From Tissierellia bacterium (GTDB lineage Bacteria; Bacillota; Clostridia; Tissierellales; Peptoniphilaceae): DNA of 64,000 nt. Numbering within the stretch: position 1 is the stretch's first letter; each line of letters opens with the position of its first letter. The notes under the pieces are model-generated. The model did not search any database and was not told the origin of the DNA. It was given only the letters and a program-made list of their open reading frames with translations. The DNA is taken from the NCBI GenBank assembly GCA_030532305.1, contig JAUNLJ010000007.1, positions 1-64,000 of the forward strand, given 5' to 3'. Position numbers and translations under genes: made by a program. Positions 30,329-39,500 of this stretch are shown here, piece by piece.

Positions 30329-31858
30329 ATGAAAAACGATAAAATACTCGTTATAGACTTTGGGGGAAGTCATAAAGAACTTATAGCCCGTAAAATAAGG
30401 GACAGGCAGGTTTATTGTGAAGTCCTTCCCTTTGAAAAAGCGGCCAGCACCCTAGAAACCCAAGAAGTCATAGGCATGATATTAACAGGGCCCACCGGCC
30501 GGACCCCCTCCGAGGAGGCTGTGGAAGAGACCAAGTATTTCCTAACAACAGGCCTACCCATCCTTGGAATAGGCTATGGGATGACCGCCCTCAGCCTAGC
30601 CCTAGGTGGTGGCATTACCCAGCTGGCAGAAGTGGCCCCCCACCCCCTAGAAACCACCCTAGACACCAGCTCAGACCTATTTAAGGGCCTAGAGGCCCAG
30701 GGACAAGGCTGGCTAGACCTTAGCCAATATACCAAGCAACTGCCCAGCGGCTTTAGGACCATTGGGTCCAGCGACAACTGCCCCATTGCCGCCATGGAAA
30801 ACAAGGACAAGGCCATCTATGGTCTCCAATTTCACCCCGAGTCCCCCTACACCCAGGGAGGCGATGTCATCATATCCAACTTTATGGACATTTGTGGGGC
30901 CCAAAGAAAGTGGAAGATCGAAGACTATGCCGTTCAGGCTGTAGAAAAAATAAGAAAACAAGTAGGCGACAAAAAGGTCCTCCTAGGCCTATCCGGAGGG
31001 GTAGACTCCTCTGTGTGTGCCAAGCTCATAGACCAGGCGGTGGGCAGCCAGCTTACCTGCATTTTTGTAGATCATGGCCTTTTAAGAAAAGATGAAGGCA
31101 AGCTAGTCCAAGAGGCCTTCCAAGGCTCTGGCATGAACCTGGTCATGGTAGACGCCAGGGACCGGTTTTTAGACAAGCTAGAAGGCGTCACCGACCCAGA
31201 AGAAAAACGGAAGATTATTGGAGAAGAATTTATCCGGGTCTTTGAAGACCAAGGCAAGGAGATTGGGTCCGTAGACTTCTTAGCCCAAGGGACCATCTAC
31301 CCCGACATTATTGAGTCCGGAGGCGACGGAGCCCAAGTTATCAAGAGCCACCACAATGTAGGCGGCCTTCCCTCCGTCATCGACTTTAAGAGCCTCATTG
31401 AACCCCTAAGAATCCTCTTCAAGGACGAAGTAAGAAAACTAGGGGTCCAGCTGGGCCTAGAAGAAAGATTTGTCAGCCGGCAACCCTTCCCCGGCCCCGG
31501 CCTAGCCGTTCGGATCATGGGAGAGATTACCCGGGAAAAAATAGCCATCCTCCAAGAAGCCGATGCCATCTTTAGGGAAGAGATAGGCCAAGCTGGCCTC
31601 CACAAGGACCTAGGCCAATACTTTGCCGTCTTAACCAACAACAAGACCGTGGGCGTCAAGGACGGAAAAAGGACCTACGCCTATACCCTAGCCCTAAGAG
31701 CCGTCCGAACAGAAGACTACATGACCGCCGCCTGGGCCCCCATCCCCTACGAGGTCCTAGACCGGACATCCAGAAGGATTATAGAAGAGGTGGACCACAT
31801 TAACCGCGTGGTCTATGATATTACCTCTAAACCCCCTGGAACCATCGAGTGGGAATAA
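30329..31858 (+). CDS. guaA: GMP synthase with inactive glutaminase domain
   Basis: 509 residues from ATG 30329 (aaaggagg 6 bases upstream; GTG 30326 adjacent). The C-terminal ATP-pyrophosphatase part is intact: GLSGGVDSSVCAKLI, QGTIYPDIIESGG, HHNVGGLP and the C-terminus PPGTIEWE. In the N-terminal class I glutaminase, the nucleophile motif GxCxG is GIGYGM: residue 82 is glycine (codon GGC at 30572-30574). The oxyanion strand is TGPTGRTP instead of SGGPSS. The conserved FHPE is kept. The enzyme should make GMP from XMP with free ammonia, or with ammonia from another glutaminase. Confidence 0.93.
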   Translation: MKNDKILVIDFGGSHKELIARKIRDRQVYCEVLPFEKAASTLETQEVIGMILTGPTGRTPSEEAVEETKYFLTTGLPILGIGYGMTALSLALGGGITQLAEVAPHPLETTLDTSSDLFKGLEAQGQGWLDLSQYTKQLPSGFRTIGSSDNCPIAAMENKDKAIYGLQFHPESPYTQGGDVIISNFMDICGAQRKWKIEDYAVQAVEKIRKQVGDKKVLLGLSGGVDSSVCAKLIDQAVGSQLTCIFVDHGLLRKDEGKLVQEAFQGSGMNLVMVDARDRFLDKLEGVTDPEEKRKIIGEEFIRVFEDQGKEIGSVDFLAQGTIYPDIIESGGDGAQVIKSHHNVGGLPSVIDFKSLIEPLRILFKDEVRKLGVQLGLEERFVSRQPFPGPGLAVRIMGEITREKIAILQEADAIFREEIGQAGLHKDLGQYFAVLTNNKTVGVKDGKRTYAYTLALRAVRTEDYMTAAWAPIPYEVLDRTSRRIIEEVDHINRVVYDITSKPPGTIEWE

Positions 31859-31885
31859 TGAGATTATAGAAAGTAAAGACCTTTT

Positions 31886-31934
31886 AAAGCACATAGGTTA
31901 AAGTCAGTATTGGACTTGTCTATGTGCTTTTTTG
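31886..31934 (+). terminator. terminator of guaA
   Basis: AAAGCACATAG (31886-31896) pairs perfectly with CTATGTGCTTT (31920-31930), then a T run. This is the last host-type element before the AT-rich island; 31935-32170 holds no recognisable gene. Confidence 0.85.
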
Positions 31935-32170
31935 TGTCTATATAGTCTGTTTTTTTGCTTCTTTGTCAAGCTTTGGGGATAGACTAATAAGAGCATTCTA
32001 TAGCGTAAATCATACAATTTAATTATCCTAAATATGACTATTTCCTTCTTGTCTTAGTTTTTCTATCATAAAAATCTCCTCCTAGAAGCCCTAGGACAAA
32101 AGGAGGGTGCTGGTTAGGCAAATTATAGAAGTAATTACTTTTATTATTAAAATAATAAAATATTTTAAAG

Positions 32171-32200
32171 TTGTAAAATTAATTATTTCTATGATATAAT
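32171..32200 (+). promoter_or_regulatory. promoter of the restriction-modification operon
   Basis: TTGTAA (32171-32176) and an extended TGATATAAT (hexamer 32195-32200) are 18 bases apart and lie about 40 bases before the Phd-like gene. Confidence 0.6.
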
Positions 32201-32240
32201 TATAATGGCTATAATTAGGCGTATGAGGAGGAAATAAGGA

Positions 32241-32453
32241 TTGACAAGTAAAAAACGTAGTGGAATAAAACCCTTGAAATACTATAATATAGCTGATTTC
32301 AATCGTGGACAATCCTCAAAGATAATAAGAGAAATAGAAGAAGAAGATAGTACAGCATTTGTTTTAAAACATGGAAAACCAATAGCTGTCATCATATCAA
32401 ATGAAAAGTACGAAAGATTATTAAAAAAGGATATTGATATAAACACTTATTAG
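32241..32453 (+). CDS. Phd/YefM-type antitoxin-like protein
   Basis: 70 residues with a TTG start preceded by gaggaggaaataagg. The central part (YYNIADFNRGQSSKIIREIEEEDSTAFVLKHGKPIAVIISNEKYERLL) matches the Phd/YefM fold, in which the N-terminal half binds DNA. No toxin gene follows; hsdM begins 43 bases later. It may regulate the restriction operon rather than serve as an antitoxin. Confidence 0.7.
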   Translation: MTSKKRSGIKPLKYYNIADFNRGQSSKIIREIEEEDSTAFVLKHGKPIAVIISNEKYERLLKKDIDINTY

Positions 32454-32495
32454 CTTTAGTGGAGAAATTAGAATTTTTGTGACGAAGGAAATTAT

Positions 32496-35249
32496 ATGGA
32501 CAAACAACAATTGGCATCGACGATTTGGGAGTCTGCAAATCAGATGCGTTCTAAAATAGAGGCAAGTGAATATAAAGACTTTATCTTAGGATTTATTTTT
32601 TATAAGTATCTTTCAGATAAAGAATTAAGATTTTTTAAAAGCAAGGGATTATCAGAAGAAGATATAAAAAAAGTAAATGAAGCTGATGAAAAATATGCGG
32701 ACTATGTAAGAAAAAACTTAGGATATTTTATTGCCTATGACAATCTATATTCTACGTGGTTATCAAAAGGCGGAGATTTTGAAATTGCGAATGTAAGAGA
32801 TGCTTTATCTGCATTTGATAGAAATATCGATAATGTCTATAAAAAAGTTTTCGAAAACATTTTTAAGACCTTAAGTAGTGGGCTTTCTAAATTGGGAGAG
32901 AATGCCGCCAAGCAAACAAGGGCAGCACGGTCACTATTAAATTTAATAAAAAGAATCCCTATGGACGGAAGTCAAGACTATGATGTTTTAGGTTTTGTCT
33001 ACGAATATTTAATTTCAATGTTTGCCGCCAATGCAGGTAAAAAAGCAGGCGAATTTTATACACCCCATGAGGTGTCTGTTTTGATGTCTGAAATTATTGC
33101 TGAAGAGCTAAAGGGCAGGGACAAAATCAAAATTTATGATCCAACAAGTGGAAGTGGCTCTCTCCTTATAAATATTGGTAAAGCCATGAAGAGATATATA
33201 GATAGTGACAATAAAATTGATTACTATGCTCAGGAGTTAAAAGAAAATACCTTTAACCTAACCCGTATGAATTTAGTAATGCGAGATATCAAACCTGCAA
33301 ATATTAATGTCAGAAATGGAGATACCTTAGAGGAGGATTGGCCTTTTTTTGAAGATGGTAGAAAAGATAGCACCTATACACTTGTAAAGGTGGATGCCGT
33401 GGTATCAAATCCCCCATACTCTCAAAAATGGACACCTAAACATAAAGAGCATGATCCAAGATACAAGTCCTATGGATTGGCACCTAGAGGGAAGGCAGAC
33501 TATGCTTTTTTACTCCACGACCTATACCATTTAAAGCAAGATGGGATTATGGCCATTGTATTGCCCCATGGGGTCTTATTTAGAGGGAATACTGAAGGCG
33601 AAATAAGAAAAAATCTTATAGAAAAGAATAAAATTGATGCTATTATTGGTCTTCCAGCCAATGTATTTTTTGGTACAGGCATCCCTACAATCATTATGGT
33701 TTTAAAACACAACAAAAAAACCAATGACGTTTTAATCATTGATGCATCCAAAGGATTTGAAAAATCTGGCAAGAGTAATAAATTAAGAAGTTGTGATATA
33801 AGAAAAATAACAGATACCATAAGAGATAGAGTTAGTATTGAAAAATACTCAAGAGTAGTATCAAAGGAAGAAATAAGGAAAAATGATTATAACCTTAATA
33901 TACCAAGATATGTGGACTCCTCAGAACCGGTAGAAAAGTATGATTTATACGCGACAATGTTTGGTGGAATACCAAAAGTGGAGCTTATGGAGTTAAGTGA
34001 CTATTGGAATGAACTAAAGGGACTTAAAGAAGACATTTTCAAGACAGAGGATGGTGAATATTTTTATCTAAATAATGAAAATTTACATCAAATAATTCAG
34101 AACCATTCGTCATCGCAAAAATATCTAGAAAGATACCAAAATGCCTTTAGTGGTTTTAGACAAACACTTACAGAAGACTTAATTGATGGCATTTTGGATG
34201 TAGACATTGCCCAAGAGAGAGAAAAAATTGTAAAAGATATCTTTGATAGATTAGATGACGTAAATCTGGTAGATAAATATAAAGTCTATCAGGTTTTTGC
34301 AGACAATTGGAACACTACTGAAGCAGATCTTGAGATGATTCTGGATGAAGGATTTGACACCATAAATAAAGTGGATCCTAATATGGTTATTAAAAAGAAA
34401 AAGGAAGACGATGAAGAAGTTCCTGAAGTCCAAGAAGGGTGGAGAGGTAGGATACTTCCCTTTGAATTAGTTCAAAAAAATTTATTAAAAGATGAAGTAG
34501 AAGAAATAAAATCAATAAAAGATAGACTTCTTGAAATTACATCTGAATTTGGAGAGATATTAGATTCACTTGAAGAAGATGAAAAAGATGGAGACTATGT
34601 AAAAGAAGATAAGTCGGCCTTTGTCAATGGTGAAGTTAAAAAATATATAAAAGAAGCCTGTGATGAAATAGAGACCGATGAAATCAAGATATTAAATGGA
34701 TATTTAGAGCTATCTAAAAAGGCTGAAAAAGAACAGTATATTAAAGAAAATAGCACTATAAATTGGGATTTAATGGAAAAGGGCAAAAGTGGCAATTACA
34801 CAAAGACTGAAATAAATAAAAGAATAGCCAAAATTCAGCAAACTTTTGATTTTGAGGAAGACTCACTAGAGCACAAACTTCAGAAAGTCGTCTTTTTAAT
34901 CGAGGAAGAATCTACACTTAAATCTGATTTAAAGACAAAAAAAGAAGAACTTCACTTGAAGACAAAAGATTTAATAGAAAGTTTAGACGAAGATACATCA
35001 CTAGATCTGCTTTATAAAAAATGGATTGAACCGCTGTTAACAGGGATAGATGAATTAGGACAAAAGGTCTTTCTTACTCTAGAAGGAAAGATAAAAACTA
35101 TTTATGAAAAGTATGCCAAAACTTTTATTGATATAGAAGAAGAATTAAAACAAACGCAAGAAGATTTTATTCAAATGTCAAATAAATTAAAAGGTAGTGA
35201 AAAAGATTTAGCAGGCATAAGAGAACTTCAAAAATTATTGGAGGTATAA
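32496..35249 (+). CDS. hsdM: type I restriction-modification methyltransferase subunit
   Basis: 917 residues. Helical N-terminus (MDKQQLASTIWESANQMRSKIEASEYKDFILGFIFYKYLSD), then the N6-adenine methyltransferase core with GEFYTPHEVSVLM, YDPTSGSGSLL for SAM binding and catalytic NPPY (about residues 305-308). From about residue 480 an unusually long, charged, helical C-terminal part of over 400 residues follows, with few recognisable motifs. Works with HsdS to methylate a bipartite DNA site. AT-rich like its operon. Confidence 0.93.
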   Translation: MDKQQLASTIWESANQMRSKIEASEYKDFILGFIFYKYLSDKELRFFKSKGLSEEDIKKVNEADEKYADYVRKNLGYFIAYDNLYSTWLSKGGDFEIANVRDALSAFDRNIDNVYKKVFENIFKTLSSGLSKLGENAAKQTRAARSLLNLIKRIPMDGSQDYDVLGFVYEYLISMFAANAGKKAGEFYTPHEVSVLMSEIIAEELKGRDKIKIYDPTSGSGSLLINIGKAMKRYIDSDNKIDYYAQELKENTFNLTRMNLVMRDIKPANINVRNGDTLEEDWPFFEDGRKDSTYTLVKVDAVVSNPPYSQKWTPKHKEHDPRYKSYGLAPRGKADYAFLLHDLYHLKQDGIMAIVLPHGVLFRGNTEGEIRKNLIEKNKIDAIIGLPANVFFGTGIPTIIMVLKHNKKTNDVLIIDASKGFEKSGKSNKLRSCDIRKITDTIRDRVSIEKYSRVVSKEEIRKNDYNLNIPRYVDSSEPVEKYDLYATMFGGIPKVELMELSDYWNELKGLKEDIFKTEDGEYFYLNNENLHQIIQNHSSSQKYLERYQNAFSGFRQTLTEDLIDGILDVDIAQEREKIVKDIFDRLDDVNLVDKYKVYQVFADNWNTTEADLEMILDEGFDTINKVDPNMVIKKKKEDDEEVPEVQEGWRGRILPFELVQKNLLKDEVEEIKSIKDRLLEITSEFGEILDSLEEDEKDGDYVKEDKSAFVNGEVKKYIKEACDEIETDEIKILNGYLELSKKAEKEQYIKENSTINWDLMEKGKSGNYTKTEINKRIAKIQQTFDFEEDSLEHKLQKVVFLIEEESTLKSDLKTKKEELHLKTKDLIESLDEDTSLDLLYKKWIEPLLTGIDELGQKVFLTLEGKIKTIYEKYAKTFIDIEEELKQTQEDFIQMSNKLKGSEKDLAGIRELQKLLEV

Positions 35250-35250
35250 A

Positions 35251-36408
35251 ATGAAAAACAAGAATCTACCTCAAATAAGATTTGAAGGATTTGAAGAGGA
35301 GTGGGAACAGCGTAAGTTGGGAGAGATTGTTAAGGAAGTAATTCGTACAGACCCAGTATCGGAAGCTCCAATAATGATGATAACTGCGAATAAGGGGTTT
35401 ATTAAACAGTCTGAAAGATATACTTTCAACAATGCTGGTGAAAGTTTAAAAAAGTATATTCTCCTTAAAAATGGGGAACTTGCGTATAATCACGGCGCTT
35501 CAAAATTGCGTCCATATGGTTCTTGTTTTGCATTAACAACAACGGAGAGTGCACGTGTTCCCTTTGTTTATCACTGTTTTTCTGCAGAAAATCAAAATGC
35601 CGAATTTATGTCGATAGAATTGAATGGGGTTGGAATTGAGAGCCAGCTTCGTAAAATTGTTTCGTCTGGAGCGAGAATGGACGGCTTATTAAATATCTCT
35701 TTTGAGGAATACACTTCTGTTTCGGTTTTACTTCCTAAAACTGGGGAGCAAGACCATCTAGCCGACTTTTTTCGGTACCTCGACCAGCTTATCACCCTTC
35801 AAAAGCAAAAGTATGAAAAACTTCTCGATATAAAAAAATCCATGCTTGATAAACTATTCCCCCAAGAAGGAGAAACTACCCCGGAGATAAGATTTAAAGG
35901 ATTTAATGACCCTTGGGAACAGCGTAAGTTGGGGGAAATAATTCAAACACTTCCTTTTAAGCAATTTCTTAAAGAGCATGAACCGGACGGCAAATATGAA
36001 ATTATTCAACAAGGAAATGAACCTGTCATTGGTTTTGCCAATGGAACGCCTTGCGGTGATTATAAAGATGTGGTAATTTTTGGTGACCATACTTTGTCGC
36101 TCTATAAACCTCAACGCCCATTTTTCGTTGCAACGGATGGTGTTCGCATAGTTAAAGGACAAGTAAATATCGATGGATATTATTTGCTATCGTTGTTAGA
36201 AAGGTACAAGCCACAAAGTGAAGGCTATAAAAGATATTTTAGTATTTTGGCAGATACCGACTGCATTACAACATATAATACCAACGAGCAGAAGCGTATA
36301 GGTGTTTTTTTCAAACACCTCGATAAGCTTATCAACCTCCAGCAACGTAAGTATGAAAAACTTATCAATATAAAAAAATCCATGCTTGATAAATTATTTC
36401 CCCAATAA
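35251..36408 (+). CDS. hsdS: type I restriction-modification specificity subunit
   Basis: 385 residues: two target-recognition domains, each followed by a conserved coiled-coil spacer. The pattern 'RFxGFxxxWEQRKLGEI' begins both halves (about residues 9 and 213), and 'KYEKLLDIKKSMLDKLFPQ' and a close copy end them. The second half is shorter in its variable part. The repeats are highly similar at DNA level, which favours recombination between halves. It sets the DNA site for methylation and cleavage. Confidence 0.92.
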   Translation: MKNKNLPQIRFEGFEEEWEQRKLGEIVKEVIRTDPVSEAPIMMITANKGFIKQSERYTFNNAGESLKKYILLKNGELAYNHGASKLRPYGSCFALTTTESARVPFVYHCFSAENQNAEFMSIELNGVGIESQLRKIVSSGARMDGLLNISFEEYTSVSVLLPKTGEQDHLADFFRYLDQLITLQKQKYEKLLDIKKSMLDKLFPQEGETTPEIRFKGFNDPWEQRKLGEIIQTLPFKQFLKEHEPDGKYEIIQQGNEPVIGFANGTPCGDYKDVVIFGDHTLSLYKPQRPFFVATDGVRIVKGQVNIDGYYLLSLLERYKPQSEGYKRYFSILADTDCITTYNTNEQKRIGVFFKHLDKLINLQQRKYEKLINIKKSMLDKLFPQ

Positions 36409-36513
36409 GAAACGACTCCGGAAATAAAATTTGATGGATTTAGTGGATAGTAAAAAGCTAGAAAAATTAAAAAATATAAAGTCGTCATTACTTGACAAGA
36501 TGTTTGTCTAGGA
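36409..36513 (+). pseudogene. remnant of a further hsdS repeat
   Basis: Directly after the hsdS stop, the same frame continues as ETTPEIKFDGFSG then a stop, matching the start of an hsdS half (compare TTPEIRFKGF). In another frame KKLEKLKNIKSSLLDKMFV follows, matching the end of a half. The variable domain between them is gone. This is what a deletion between or within hsdS repeats would leave. Confidence 0.7.
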
Positions 36514-36523
36514 GGTGGGTAAA

Positions 36524-39500
36524 GTGCCATTTAAGACTGAAGCTGAATTTGAAAAAGCGGTTATTGAGACTCTAATAAAATATGGTTGGGAAAAAGAGGT
36601 TATTTATTACCCTACAGAAGAAGAGCTCATACAAAATTGGGCAGACATCCTTTTTAAAAATAATAGGCAAATAGATAAGCTAAATGACGTGCCTTTAACC
36701 AAAACTGAGATGGATCAAATTTTGGAGCAGATTATCGCTCTTCAAAGTCCCATGAAACTCAACGGCTTTATTAATGGGAAAAGTGTAGCGATAAAAAGAG
36801 ATAATCCTGAGGACGAGCTACACCTTGGTAAAGAAGTCAGTTTAAAGATTTATGATAGGCAAGAGATAGCTTTTGGAGAGAGTAGATATCAAATAGTCTC
36901 TCAACCAAAATTTAGGGCAAAATCTTCTATCCTAAATGATAGAAGAGGGGACTTGATGCTACTCATAAATGGAATGCCGGTTATTCATCTGGAACTAAAG
37001 AGAAGTGGGATTGAAGTTAGTCAGGCATACCATCAAATAGAAAAATATTCCCATGAAGGGATTTTTAAGGGGCTTTTTTCTCTCGTTCAGATTTTTGTAG
37101 CGATGCAACCTGAAGAGACCGTTTATTTTGCCAATCCCGGAGAAGGTAAATTTAATCAAGATTTTTATTTTCACTGGGCAGACTTTAATAATGAACCTAT
37201 CAATCATTGGCGAGATGTCATATCTGATTTATTAAATATTCTAATGGCCCATCGATTGATAGGATTTTATACGGTGGCAGATTCCAGCGACGGCATTTTA
37301 AAAGTGATGAGATCGTACCAATACTATGCTGCTCGTGGAATAGCAAAAAAAGTAGAAGAAAAAGTAAAAAATAATACTTGGTTTGATGGAAAACAACTGG
37401 GTGGCCATATTTGGCACACTACGGGTTCGGGAAAAACGATGACTAGTTTTAAGTCAGCACAGCTTATTGCTTCCTCAAATGATGCAGATAAGGTTATCTT
37501 TTTAGTTGACAGAAAAGAACTTGCGACTCAATCTTTAAATGAATATAGAGGCTTTAAAAGTGACAATGAATCAGTTCAAGATACAGAAAGCACGAATGTA
37601 TTAATTAGCAAATTAAAGAGCGACGACTATGATAACACCCTTATCGTTACATCCATTCAAAAATTATCAAATATTAGCATGGATTCAGAAATTTTAAAAA
37701 CGGATGATATAAAATATATTTCAAAAAAGAGGATAGTCATCATAGTAGATGAGTGCCATAGGTCTACTTTTGGAGAAATGCTAATGACGATAAAGAAGAC
37801 GTTTAGGAATGCTCTTATCTTTGGATTTACGGGAACGCCCATTCAGGAAGTTAATATAAAAAAAGACAGTACAACACCCACTATATTTGGAGATGAAATT
37901 CATAGATACACTTTATCAGACGGGATAAGGGATGGAAATGTTCTAGGATTTGATCCATACATGGTGAAGGTTTATGAAGATAGAAAGATTAGAGAGAAAG
38001 TAGCTTTACACGAGGCTAAAGCATCATCTATGAGTGAAGCCATGGCGGATGAAAAGAAAAAGAAAGTTTTCGGGAAATTTATGGATTTCTCGCAAGTCGG
38101 AATGTGTGGTGAATTAAAAGATGGTAAGTGGGTTAAGGGAATAGAAGATTATATTCCAAATGAGCAATATGAAACTGAAGAGTATAGATTAGCGGTCATT
38201 GAGGATATAAAAGATAAATGGCCATTATATAGCAACGATAATAAGTTTCATGCGATCTTTGCGACTTCTAGTATTCCTGAAGCAGTAGCTTATTATAGGC
38301 TTATGAAAAGGGAAATGCCGGAGCTTAATATTACGGCGATGTTTGATTCTACGATTGATAATGACGGACAAACTGATCTTGATAAAGAAGATGGAATTGT
38401 AGAAATACTGGAAGATTATAATGCCAAATATGAGATGCCTTTTAAAATGTCAACTTATGATAAATTTAGAAAAGATGTCAGTAGACGACTTTCTCATAAA
38501 GAGCCGTATGAAATGATTAGTAGAGATGAGCAAATAGATATTTTAATTGTTGTCAATCAAATGTTAACGGGGTTTGACTCTAAAAGAGTGAATACTTTAT
38601 ACCTCGATAAAATGCTTCAATATGAAAACTTAATTCAAGCGATTTCAAGAACGAACAGAATTTACAACAAAAAAGAAAAACCTTTTGGAATTATAAAATG
38701 GTACAGAAGGCCTAACACCATGGAGAAAAATCTAAAAGAAGCAGTCAAGGCTTACTCTGGAGATATTCCATTGGGATTATTTGTCGATAAATTACCGGGT
38801 AATATTAGAAATATGAATCATAGCTTTGAAGATATGAGAGCTTTATTTGAAAATGCCGGAATTGAAAATTTTGAAAAGTTACCTGAAGAAAATAGGGTGA
38901 AAGCGAAGTTTGCGAAAGAATTCAATAAATTTTCAAAGTATTTCGATGCGGCATTAATTCAGGGATTCGAATGGAATATTAGAGAGTATGAAAATGAGGG
39001 TTCTACAATTGCCGTAATCTTTACAGAAGAAGATTATTTGAAACTGTTAGCTAGATATAACGAGCTTCCTAAAGGTGACAGAGGATCCGGAGCGGATGGT
39101 GTACCTTTCGACATAGATACGCGCATCATAGAGCACGATAGCGAGAAAATTGATAAAGATTATATGAATTCTAGATTTGAAAAGTATATCAAATTATTAG
39201 CTGAGGACGTTTCAAAAGAAGAAGTAGAAAAAATAAGAAAAGAACTTCACGGATCATTTTCAATGCTTTCTCAAGAAAGACAAAAGCTTGCCGGAATATT
39301 GCTTTATGATATCCAGTCCGGGAATATTGAATTAGATCCAAATAAAACCTTTAACGATTATATCAATGAGATGCTTAGCAAACTTGAAAACAACAAAATT
39401 AAAAGAGTTGTTAATTCACTAGGGTGTTCTGAAGAACTTTTGAGAGATCTTTTTAATAAAGAAGTTACTGAAAATAATATTTCCGATTATGGAACTTTTG

